This document shows, piece after piece, positions 1 through 6,771 of a stretch of 18,493 bases of DNA. Source of the DNA: Crocinitomicaceae bacterium (lineage in GTDB: Bacteria > Bacteroidota > Bacteroidia > Flavobacteriales_D > Sanyastnellaceae). How positions within the stretch are numbered: position 1 is the first letter of the stretch; every line of letters starts with the position of its first letter. The notes beneath the pieces are model-generated. The model did no database searches, was not told where the DNA came from, and saw only the letters and a list, made by a program, of their open reading frames with translations. Position numbers and translations under genes: made by a program. The DNA is taken from the NCBI GenBank assembly GCA_020848015.1, contig JADLBA010000171.1, forward strand, positions 1 to 18,493. The letters are read 5' to 3'.

Positions 1-29
1 ATTGCTGTGGTTATTGTTATGTTCTTCAT
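1..29 (-). CDS. Possible start of another exported protein, cut by the window edge
   Basis: On the minus strand an ATG at 27-29 opens a frame MKNITITTA that stays open to the window edge. A Lys-Asn start followed by hydrophobic and small residues would fit the beginning of a signal peptide. It lies 71 bp after the stop of the TonB-dependent receptor and in the same orientation, so it could be the next gene of that unit. Nine codons prove nothing; no function can be given. Confidence 0.25.
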
Positions 30-100
30 TTTAATTTTTGTGTAATTTAATATATAATTTTCTGTATTAATCTCTTGTGGATTTAGATGGGATGGGTTAT

Positions 101-2116
101 TTAGTGATGGTTGAAAAACCTCAATGTGACATAATAATTCCTCCCTTCTTCAGGATAGCCCTCAACTAAGCCATAATATTTGTCAAATAAATTATTCACT
201 CCTACCTCTAAACTGAGATATTTCCAAAGATTGCCTGAAATGGCTGAGTTTACTATTGTAAAGCTATCTGCCTGTGTACCATAACTCGTGCTATAACGGG
301 ATGAGTTGTACTCTACACTCGCCAATATTCCAATTTGTCTTATGGGGCGGTATTGAATATTTCCGAATACCTTTGATTCAGGGACATCCGTAAATTTAAC
401 CGTGGGGTCTGTGAGGTTATTTCTTTTTATGTGGGTATAGTTGATGGCGAGCAAAATGTTTTTAGGAATCTCATATTGAATACTTGTTTCGGCTCCGGTA
501 AATTCTGCTTTCCCCATATTTTGCATTTGTGATTTTCCCGGCTTTACATTGCTCACACTCAGAATTGCATCGTTTATATGGTTATAAAATATTGCAGCAT
601 TGAACACCCATTTATTAAAAAATTTGCCGTTGTAGTTTATTTCGTAATTGGTGGCTCGTTCCGGTTTTAAGTCGGGATTGGGGATGGCGGTGCCCATTCG
701 ATAGGAATAGCGTTCTTTAATCGTTGCAAAGCGGGTTTTATTTGAGACTGCCGCTCCTAACTTATGATTTGCTTTCAGGTAGTAAAATACTCCTAACTGT
801 TCGTTAAGTGCATTGCTCGCACCGGCTTTCGCATATTCTGAGACTATTTCTGTATTACTGTTGTATTCTTCTGCTCTTAAATTATTTCTTTCAGAATAAC
901 TAATACCGGGAATAATTACCATCTTTTCCGATACTCTAAAAATATCTTCTACTCCTATTGTTTCTGTTCTGTCAAAAAAATTCTGCACCGGCTCGTTCAA
1001 ATCGTTTTCCCTGTGAACATCTTCCTTGAATTGTAGAGATAGTTTTAATTGATTTTTAGGAAGTATTTTAGTCCCGTATTCCACCATTCCTCCGTATGTG
1101 TAGTCGTTATAGTAGCTCTTAAAGGCGTATGGCTTGTCTTGTGTACTGTAAGTATCATTATCATAACTATTTATCAAGTTCTTGAATGCATCATAGTAAA
1201 ACCTCGTTTTTATATAGTGTTGGTAATTAAGCACTGTATTTGACAGGAAATAATAAGTTTCCTTATTCCAGGCCGGCCACTGCCAGTAGCGTGGTTTTTT
1301 ATACAGTGAATTTAATGTGTCAGTACCGCAGTATAACGGTGTCCCTTTTTGCCCCCTCTGATTGATATATCCCAAAACGTATTCGTGCTTCTCGTTGGGT
1401 GTCCACCCTGCCTTGATCGTATATTTCTGATCAGTCCGGTAAGAATTATCCCGTTCCTTTCCATTTTCATTTTTCGTGGAATCGTATTGCGCGGACATTA
1501 TGTAGGAGTCTCTCTGCAAGTAGGAGATACCACCCTGAACATAAAATTTTTTCTGCTTTGTTCCAATATTCAGATTGCTTTTATACCCATTTTGGTTTAT
1601 CATCCCTATAGCACCATCAAATTCCAGTTCTTTTGCCGGCTTTCTGGAAATGAGATTTATCGCTCCCCCCAATGAATTTGGGCCGTACATTATAGATGAA
1701 AATCCTTTTGATACATCAATTGCAGAAAGATCAAATGTTGTGAACCTCGCCAGATCAACGTACCCATCATAAGGGACATAAACGGGAATTCCATCCATAT
1801 ATATCGGAACTGCCCGCAAATCAAATCCTCTGACCGAGATCATTGACTCATTTCTCTGCCCCGATGCCGTTAGGTTTATGCCTGGGAGCATATCCAGTGC
1901 CTTTGATACTTCCATTTTATTGTACCCTTCCATACTGGTAGTACTTATCCCGTTGATGAATTCTGCTCCTCGACTTCCCGTAATGGTAACTTCACCGAGT
2001 TCAAATATTTTACTGCTGTTTGTTGTATCTGTCTCCGTCAGTTTACCCATTTCCTGTGTTTGTGTTATTCCATATAATGGAAGGGCAAGGATCGCCAGTA
2101 GTAATCTTTCTTTCAT
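101..2116 (-). CDS. TonB-dependent outer-membrane receptor
   Basis: A 671-residue TonB-dependent receptor, which would take up a scarce ligand across the outer membrane using energy passed on by TonB/ExbBD. The first ~20 residues (MKERLLLAILALPLYGITQT) form a signal peptide. A TonB-box-like stretch GEVTITGSR lies near residues 41-49, the plug domain covers roughly 50-160 (with MISVRGFD, VPIYMDGIPVYVP and YGPNSLGGAINLISRKP), and the rest is a beta-barrel ending NNLFDKYY...NYYVTLRFFNHH. There is no carboxypeptidase-like N-terminal extension and no SusD partner, so it resembles the metal, siderophore or cobalamin class rather than the SusC glycan class. The substrate cannot be read from sequence. 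The gene stands alone behind a 414 bp gap carrying an FNR-type site (2306-2319), so anaerobic control is plausible. The start has no Shine-Dalgarno sequence but is directly followed by the signal peptide. Confidence 0.9.
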   Translation of the reverse strand: MKERLLLAILALPLYGITQTQEMGKLTETDTTNSSKIFELGEVTITGSRGAEFINGISTTSMEGYNKMEVSKALDMLPGINLTASGQRNESMISVRGFDLRAVPIYMDGIPVYVPYDGYVDLARFTTFDLSAIDVSKGFSSIMYGPNSLGGAINLISRKPAKELEFDGAIGMINQNGYKSNLNIGTKQKKFYVQGGISYLQRDSYIMSAQYDSTKNENGKERDNSYRTDQKYTIKAGWTPNEKHEYVLGYINQRGQKGTPLYCGTDTLNSLYKKPRYWQWPAWNKETYYFLSNTVLNYQHYIKTRFYYDAFKNLINSYDNDTYSTQDKPYAFKSYYNDYTYGGMVEYGTKILPKNQLKLSLQFKEDVHRENDLNEPVQNFFDRTETIGVEDIFRVSEKMVIIPGISYSERNNLRAEEYNSNTEIVSEYAKAGASNALNEQLGVFYYLKANHKLGAAVSNKTRFATIKERYSYRMGTAIPNPDLKPERATNYEINYNGKFFNKWVFNAAIFYNHINDAILSVSNVKPGKSQMQNMGKAEFTGAETSIQYEIPKNILLAINYTHIKRNNLTDPTVKFTDVPESKVFGNIQYRPIRQIGILASVEYNSSRYSTSYGTQADSFTIVNSAISGNLWKYLSLEVGVNNLFDKYYGLVEGYPEEGRNYYVTLRFFNHH

Positions 2117-2251
2117 AGTATTTTTTCGTTATGTATTAATAGATATATCGGTATTCAAAAAAAAAGTATGTTTTAGTAAATGAAAAAAAATTCCTCCCGT
2201 TCGACCGCCTCAAAAACTGAAACCGATGGAGTATTTCTTTCCCCTGATCCT

Positions 2252-2275
2252 CGATATGTATTTAAAAACATATCG
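2252..2275. promoter_or_regulatory. 24 bp near-perfect palindrome before the TonB receptor gene
   Basis: The arms CGATATGT (2252-2259) and ACATATCG (2268-2275) are exact inverse complements. The inner TTT/AAA also pairs, leaving one mismatched pair (2260/2267) in twelve. It lies 136 bp before the receptor start. It could be a dimeric repressor operator (for example for a metal- or ligand-responsive regulator), or a stem-loop at the very 5' end of the mRNA if transcription starts near 2271, as the neighbouring FNR-type site would predict. It does not match the FNR pattern and was not seen elsewhere in the window. Confidence 0.5.
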
Positions 2276-2305
2276 CAATATTTGTGATGCCTGTATTTGC
2301 TCACA

Positions 2306-2319
2306 ATGATATTCATCAT
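2306..2319. promoter_or_regulatory. FNR-type site (ATGAT-attc-ATCAT) before the TonB receptor gene
   Basis: This is a perfect 5-4-5 inverted repeat, ATGAT ATTC ATCAT, with TGA-N6-TCA spacing; 8 of the 10 arm bases match the FNR consensus TTGAT-N4-ATCAA. Reading on the minus strand, a weak -7 candidate (AAATATTG, 4 of 6 fixed positions of TAnnTTTG) lies at 2276-2283, the distance expected for an activator centred at about -41.5. Start of transcription would be near 2271, with a leader of about 155 nt. Confidence 0.45.
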
Positions 2320-2530
2320 ATTGTTGTAATTCTCCTGCTGATGTTTTATACTATGGATAATTTTTCCACTTTTGGCGGGTACATGATTTGCAAATTCAAT
2401 GCAATATATTTTGCCGGATACTAAATTTAGGACTGGACGTAAATGCGTCTATAGCGTATTTTTTTTGTGGTGCCCGCCAATAACTGTGACCATGATTTCT
2501 TGAGACCATTTTAGAGGTCAGTTGTAAGCA

Positions 2531-3901
2531 CTACGCCTTTATCCCTGTTTTAGGCCATTTTACGCCAGGGCGGATGAGGATCATTAAATAAGCCCAGTTG
2601 CTGCTTTCATTTAAATTGCCTCCTCTTATGGCCGTTAAAGATTCGGTTCCGAATAATTGTGAGTAACCACCCTGTATGCCTATACCTTCAGTAAAATTAT
2701 AGGATAAAGTCATGTCAAGCTCAACTCCCAAGTAATCCGGCATTGCCACAAATACCCCTTTACTCAAGGTTTTTTTGTCATCTTTAATATCTGCGTTTGC
2801 CATGAAATAATGGCTATTAAGTGATGCACTGTACTTTTTATATACTGTATTTAATTTCAGGTAAATGTCATTCAGTCCCACACTGTTTGCATGATTCAAT
2901 ACATAGAAGTAATCCATATAGCCGTTGAAGCGGTGGTTGGTGCCATATAACGGCGTGAATGCTGATGTTTTTGTTTGTGTAGTTGTTGCATCCTGACTGT
3001 TTCCCGAAAGAATTTCACCTCCTATGGTAACACCCATTGCCTTTACTGGCCAGTAGGATATTTCAACCGACGCATTATAGGCCGCGAGGTCTTTCGGAAG
3101 TCCGTCTGATTTCGGAGTTGCCATATTTTTACCGGTCTGATAATAGAAATAAGCAATAGTTGAGACTTTACCAAATTTCATTTGTGAACGTACTCCTGCT
3201 GTCTGGCTGTAATATTGTTTCTCATTGATTGTTTTTCCTGCTGTATTTTTTTGTATGTATTGCAAACCATTATTTAAAAATAATGCACTGATATTTATAT
3301 TTTTAAATTGCCTGAATACCCATAGATACTGCATACTTTTATAATTATTTTTCTGATAATATATGTTTGATTTACTTTGATCTTTATCCTGATTGTAGGC
3401 TATGCCCGCGTGTACTGTCAAAACACTATCATTCACATACTTCAGCAACCCCAGATCATGCCGCCTTCCTTGCATAGACCAATCGAGTGTTCCTAATATG
3501 CGATCATCATCATAGGATAATGCCTGCCTGCCAGCTTTGAGGCTTAGCTTAGGGGTAAATATCAGTTCGCCCCATCCTTCATACAAGGACAAAGTTCCCA
3601 TTGTATCAATACTGAGATTGTTCGTGGCACCCCATACTCTTACATCTTGTATTGTTGCTGATACCCGGAACTTATTTGTATTGTACTGATAGCCGATGCG
3701 CGCACGTTGCGAAGTAAATATTCCTGGCGTTTGATTAGTATCTGCTAATGCCTGATAGCCATGCCTGTATTCTGTTCGCATCATGTATTGAGTACTTATA
3801 GCTCCACTGGCTTCTGGTGCTGTTTGGATTTGCCCGTAAGAATTTATATGGCAGAGCAGTAGTGTGATGATTAAAATCCGGCTGATGATTTTCATATTCA
3901 T
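2531..3901 (-). CDS. Outer-membrane beta-barrel, alginate-export/porin type
   Basis: A 456-residue outer-membrane protein. An N-terminal signal peptide (to about residue 23, MNMKIISRILIITLLLCHINSYG, then Q) precedes a long run of alternating amphipathic strands. The stretch ISTQYMMRTEYRHGYQ, then SQRARIGYQYNTNKFRVSATIQDVRVWG and LKAGRQALSYDDDRILGTLDW, is typical of the alginate-export porin family (PF13372). Members named for alginate export are widely used as general or specific anion channels, so alginate is not implied. The gene starts 21 bp after narK-USP and is surely co-transcribed with it, which suggests a channel for nitrate or nitrite through the outer membrane; that is inference from context. 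Translation may begin at the listed Met or at the Met two codons later (3893-3895). Confidence 0.8.
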   Translation of the reverse strand: MNMKIISRILIITLLLCHINSYGQIQTAPEASGAISTQYMMRTEYRHGYQALADTNQTPGIFTSQRARIGYQYNTNKFRVSATIQDVRVWGATNNLSIDTMGTLSLYEGWGELIFTPKLSLKAGRQALSYDDDRILGTLDWSMQGRRHDLGLLKYVNDSVLTVHAGIAYNQDKDQSKSNIYYQKNNYKSMQYLWVFRQFKNINISALFLNNGLQYIQKNTAGKTINEKQYYSQTAGVRSQMKFGKVSTIAYFYYQTGKNMATPKSDGLPKDLAAYNASVEISYWPVKAMGVTIGGEILSGNSQDATTTQTKTSAFTPLYGTNHRFNGYMDYFYVLNHANSVGLNDIYLKLNTVYKKYSASLNSHYFMANADIKDDKKTLSKGVFVAMPDYLGVELDMTLSYNFTEGIGIQGGYSQLFGTESLTAIRGGNLNESSNWAYLMILIRPGVKWPKTGIKA

Positions 3902-3922
3902 CTGTATATATGTTTTTAGTAT

Positions 3923-5653
3923 TTATCTTACAATCCTTATTATTGGACAGGGTGTTTTGGTGAATATGCTGTAGGTGTGGCTGCCCATAAATAGTTTTCC
4001 TATGGGTGATTTTTTTTGTGAAGCGAGCAGAATTAAATCCGCTTTTGTTTCTCTCGCTAATGCAACCACTTCGTCTGATACAAACCCGTGCCGTATAATT
4101 TTTTCAATTTTTTTGACTCCGAGATTTGCCAGCCGGATCTCTTCTACATCTAAAATTTTTTCTCCCTCTTCAACCCATTGATTTCTTATTTTTGTCCACT
4201 CGGATGAGTCAGATGCCAATGCCCCTAGTCCTATGGACTTGTCCTCCACAAACAATAAGGTAAGATGCGCTCCAGTTGCTTTTGAAAGGTAGGCCGCCTG
4301 TTTTGTTGCCACGTCAGCTAACTCCGAATTTCCGCCAACAGGGTAAATTATTCTCTTGTATATAGAACCATTTTCCGGGAGCGTTTCTATAGGTGCACCC
4401 GCCGGCACTAACACTTTTTCTTCTGTAATAATTTTCTCTTTTGTTGAAATTAATTTTGCACGGCCTCCTACACCTACCCATGATTTAGTCCATTTTCTTT
4501 GAGCAATTCTCAGTACCACCAAGGCTATAACCGCGAGTGCCATGAACGATAGAAAACCGTATTGAAATGAGCCTGTCAACTGCTTTGATTGACCCATTGC
4601 ATTCGGAATAATACTTCCTCCCAATGCTCCAATTTCTCCAATCATACTGCCTGCAACTGCTGTTGTCATGGGCCAACGCAAGGGAACCAACTGAAATAAG
4701 GAGCCGTTTCCTGCGCCTAATGCGGCAAAGGTTACCATGAATAGTATCGTGGTGGATACTATATCTAACTGGAACGATGCTATGAACATACATACCAGAA
4801 TAATAAAAAACATCAGCGTGAGCGAATTTATCCCTCCCCACCGGTCGGAAATCCACCCGCCCACCACGCGGACACCACTTCCCATTAAGGCAGCTAACAT
4901 GGTGAGCTGGCCGGCCTCTACTTTTGTTACTCCAAATTGATCATGGAAATATGTGGGCAGAAAACTGGATAGGCCAATGAATCCCCCAAAAGTTATTATA
5001 TAAACCAAATTGAACACCCACCCGTCTTTTTCAAACAGACATTTAATGTGCTCCATGATGCTTTGTCTTTCTACATCCGGAGGCTCTTTGGCAAAAATGA
5101 TCATTACGAATATTGGAAGGAGCATTAATAAGGCTCCTATACCATACACTGTTTGCCATCCAAAATGCGTGGCAAGCGGAGGCGCAAACAACATCGCTAA
5201 TACGGTTCCGCTGTTTCCCGCACCAGCGATACCCATTGCCAATCCTTTATACTTTGGCGGGAACCAGCCGCTCCCTAATGACAGTGCAACCCCGAAACTC
5301 GCACCTGCTATTCCCAGCATTATTCCCATGTTTATTACCTCCGAATAGGTATCTACCATAAAATACCCATATAATAAACCGATAAGGATTAATCCCATTT
5401 CTACCAAAGCGGCTCCTTTTCTCGTGATATACTGCGCGAGTACACCAAGAGGGAATCGCATTAATGCACCGGCGAGAATCGGTACCGAGATCATAAATCC
5501 TTTTTCCGCGGGAGATAGGTTGAATGTTTCACTGATAAATGGAGCCATCGCACCATTCAATACCCATATTGCAAAACAAAAATCAAAATATAAAAATGAT
5601 GCCCAGAGTGTTGGCTGATGACCGGACTTTAAAAATTCTTTAAAATTTTTCAT
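3923..5653 (-). CDS. narK: NarK1-type nitrate transporter fused to a universal stress protein domain
   Basis: A 576-residue two-part protein. Residues 1-388 form a 12-helix major-facilitator transporter of the nitrate/nitrite porter family. R66 (GALMRFPLG) and R262 (GSGVRVVGGWISD) correspond to the two substrate-binding arginines of NarK, and AGAGNSGT (144-150) and GAGNGS (313-318) to the two nitrate-signature segments. The wording of the signatures (WFPPKYKGLAMGIAGAGNSG) resembles the NarK1/NasA branch, generally regarded as proton-coupled nitrate importers. After a polar linker (~390-430) residues 433-576 form a cytoplasmic UspA domain (KRIIYPVGGNSE, HLTLLFVED, KADLILLASQKKS, IGKLFMGS, TPCPIIRIV). 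The usual ATP motif G-2x-G-9x-G-S has lost its first two glycines (A544, K547) and keeps G557-S558, so nucleotide binding is doubtful. It is the first gene of a unit with the porin, behind an FNR-type site. Confidence 0.92.
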   Translation of the reverse strand: MKNFKEFLKSGHQPTLWASFLYFDFCFAIWVLNGAMAPFISETFNLSPAEKGFMISVPILAGALMRFPLGVLAQYITRKGAALVEMGLILIGLLYGYFMVDTYSEVINMGIMLGIAGASFGVALSLGSGWFPPKYKGLAMGIAGAGNSGTVLAMLFAPPLATHFGWQTVYGIGALLMLLPIFVMIIFAKEPPDVERQSIMEHIKCLFEKDGWVFNLVYIITFGGFIGLSSFLPTYFHDQFGVTKVEAGQLTMLAALMGSGVRVVGGWISDRWGGINSLTLMFFIILVCMFIASFQLDIVSTTILFMVTFAALGAGNGSLFQLVPLRWPMTTAVAGSMIGEIGALGGSIIPNAMGQSKQLTGSFQYGFLSFMALAVIALVVLRIAQRKWTKSWVGVGGRAKLISTKEKIITEEKVLVPAGAPIETLPENGSIYKRIIYPVGGNSELADVATKQAAYLSKATGAHLTLLFVEDKSIGLGALASDSSEWTKIRNQWVEEGEKILDVEEIRLANLGVKKIEKIIRHGFVSDEVVALARETKADLILLASQKKSPIGKLFMGSHTYSIFTKTPCPIIRIVR

Positions 5654-5691
5654 AAAGATTTATTTTTGAGAATCGCTGATTGCATAAAAAC

Positions 5692-5716
5692 AATTTTGCC
5701 TTTATGACACAAAATT
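5692..5716. repeat. Inverted repeat in the narK-USP promoter region
   Basis: The 7 bp arms AATTTTG (5692-5698) and CAAAATT (5710-5716) are exact inverse complements around an 11 bp spacer. The right arm overlaps the candidate -7 element at 5710-5717 and the rest would lie around the transcription start, so it could be an operator or an early mRNA hairpin. AT-rich arms of this size can arise by chance. Confidence 0.3.
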
Positions 5717-5717
5717 C
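5710..5717 (-). promoter_or_regulatory. Candidate -7 promoter element for narK-USP/porin
   Basis: The minus strand reads GAATTTTG, 5 of 6 fixed positions of the Bacteroidota -7 consensus TAnnTTTG. Its first base is 29.5 bp from the centre of the FNR-type site at 5740-5753. Transcription would start near 5705, placing the site at about -41.5, the classical position of an FNR activator, with a leader of about 52 nt. Confidence 0.45.
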
Positions 5718-5739
5718 ATTGAATGTATAAGCACAAAAA

Positions 5740-5753
5740 ATGAGTAGCATCAA
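5740..5753. promoter_or_regulatory. FNR-type site (ATGAG-tagc-ATCAA) before narK-USP
   Basis: The sequence ATGAG TAGC ATCAA has TGA-N6-TCA spacing. On the minus strand it reads TTGAT GCTA CTCAT, a perfect left half of the FNR box TTGAT-N4-ATCAA, and 8 of 10 arm bases match overall. It lies 87-100 bp before the narK-USP start, upstream of a good -7 element. The regulator encoded just upstream (6036-6749) has the FNR-type recognition helix, so it is the obvious candidate to bind. Confidence 0.55.
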
Positions 5754-5862
5754 ATTCATTTATGCTCTTTTGCAAATAATTGTGTTCTAAAATTCCGATT
5801 GAGCTCAGCGATTCCGGAACCCTGTAGGTCGAATAATGGCTAATTGCACGGCACAGTTTGAT

Positions 5863-5876
5863 AATGACGCATCATT
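5863..5876. repeat. Perfect 14 bp palindrome between the regulator and narK-USP genes
   Basis: AATGA CGCA TCATT is a perfect inverted repeat in the 382 bp gap at 5654-6035. The TGA and TCA triplets are 4 bp apart, not 6, so it is not an FNR-spaced site, and it lies more than 200 bp before narK-USP. The rest of the gap holds the FNR-type site, the inverted repeat at 5692-5716 and the terminator of the regulator gene; I see no gene in it. Confidence 0.3.
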
Positions 5877-6004
5877 TCAAGATTAACCGTTCGATGAAGA
5901 ATTTTGATAAAGTGGATTGATCCCGATAAACAGCGGAAATAAAGGAATGTGAAATGGTACATTCTTGCAAAGAATAATTGACTTTTCTCTCTTTTGCAGT
6001 TTCT

Positions 6005-6034
6005 AAAAAATGAAAATACTATTTATGGTATTTT
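6005..6034 (-). terminator. Probable intrinsic terminator of the narK2-regulator transcript
   Basis: Read on the minus strand, directly after the regulator stop codon there is a 7 bp stem AAAATAC/GTATTTT (arms 6028-6034 and 6013-6019) with an 8-base loop, followed after two bases by TTTTTT (6010-6005). The stem is AT-rich and thus weak, but position and the U-tract fit a Rho-independent terminator. Confidence 0.5.
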
Positions 6035-6035
6035 G

Positions 6036-6749
6036 CTATTCGATCTTGTATTTTTTTACAATACTTTGTAAGTGACCTAAATTGGTTATTTCAATATCGC
6101 GCTTATGCTTTTTAATTGCCCCTTCTTTTTCAAACTCGCTGAGTTGTCTTGATATTTGTTCGGGCGTAGTTCCTGCTAAATCTGCTAAATCCTGTCTGCT
6201 GAATGCAATATTCAATTTTTTTGTTTCAGAATTTGTTCCAAAAACTTCGTTGAGATAAATAAATGCTTCGGCAATTTTTTCACGTGTATTCATCTGCGAT
6301 TGATATTTCATTCGCAGGCCGGTACGCCCTAATTCATACGCATACTGAAGCATCAGGTGATAGGTAAGCTCATTGTTTATTTTACACAGGTTATGATAAA
6401 GTTCGTTATCAATGAAGCATATTGTCAGGTCAGTAAGTGCGACTGCGTTGAAATAATACTTGACTTTTCCCAGTGCACGGTACCCGATTATGTTGCCTGT
6501 TTTTGATAACCGGACAATCTGTTGCCTGTTGTTCAGTGTGTCTGATATAACTTTTGCCGATCCGTTTTGAATAAAAAATATTCCACGGACAAAATCTCCT
6601 TCACAAAAAACATAATTTCCTTTTTTAAGAACACTTGTTGTTTTATCGAGGCTTACCAATGTTAATTCCTGAGCAGTACAATATTTTTTTAAAATGCACA
6701 GACTGTTTTCACACTCTTCACATTTTATATTTTTATTCTTAGTTATCAT
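6036..6749 (-). CDS. FNR-like transcriptional regulator of the Crp/Fnr family
   Basis: A 237-residue Crp/Fnr regulator. The cyclic-nucleotide-binding-like beta-roll covers about residues 35-125, a dimer helix about 125-160 and the C-terminal winged helix about 165-235. The recognition helix TTPEQISRQLSEF keeps E197, S200 and R201, matching the E-x-x-S-R residues with which FNR reads TTGAT. The N-terminus holds C10, C13, C18 and C24 (KCEECENSLCILKKYC), and C111 in LTICFIDNELYHNL aligns with the internal cluster cysteine of E. coli FNR, so an oxygen-labile [4Fe-4S] cluster is likely though the N-terminal spacing is not that of E. coli. It follows narK2 by 22 bp and ends at a terminator, so narK2 and this gene form one unit. 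TGA-N6-TCA sites lie before every unit of the locus, including its own, which suggests autoregulation. Confidence 0.9.
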   Translation of the reverse strand: MITKNKNIKCEECENSLCILKKYCTAQELTLVSLDKTTSVLKKGNYVFCEGDFVRGIFFIQNGSAKVISDTLNNRQQIVRLSKTGNIIGYRALGKVKYYFNAVALTDLTICFIDNELYHNLCKINNELTYHLMLQYAYELGRTGLRMKYQSQMNTREKIAEAFIYLNEVFGTNSETKKLNIAFSRQDLADLAGTTPEQISRQLSEFEKEGAIKKHKRDIEITNLGHLQSIVKKYKIE

Positions 6750-6771
6750 ACCTCAGAATTTTTCCGGTTAA

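Larger units (their letters stand above)
2117..2530. other. Intergenic region upstream of the TonB receptor gene
   Basis: This 414 bp gap separates the end of the porin gene from the start of the receptor gene, both on the minus strand. It holds the 24 bp palindrome at 2252-2275 and the FNR-type site at 2306-2319, listed separately. Two short minus-strand frames (2173-2319, 48 residues; 2396-2509, 37 residues) were read and match nothing I recognise. No convincing terminator for the porin transcript was found: the T-run at about 2459-2466 is on the wrong strand. Confidence 0.6.

Noticed and set aside
2173..2319. 48-residue minus-strand ORF before the TonB receptor
   Set aside because: It overlaps the FNR-type site and the 24 bp palindrome, has no recognisable sequence and no export or membrane signal.
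2439..2466. GACG/CGTC stem followed by a T-run, as a terminator
   Set aside because: It reads on the plus strand, where no gene lies upstream, and the stem has only 4 pairs with 9 bases before the T-run.
2396..2509. 37-residue minus-strand ORF (MVSRNHGHSYWRAPQ...) considered as a transposase remnant
   Set aside because: The resemblance was too vague; no inverted repeats, no catalytic residues and no target duplication were found.
5863..5876. AATGACGCATCATT as a further FNR site
   Set aside because: TGA and TCA are 4 bp apart instead of 6, so it does not fit a Crp/Fnr dimer; kept only as a palindrome.
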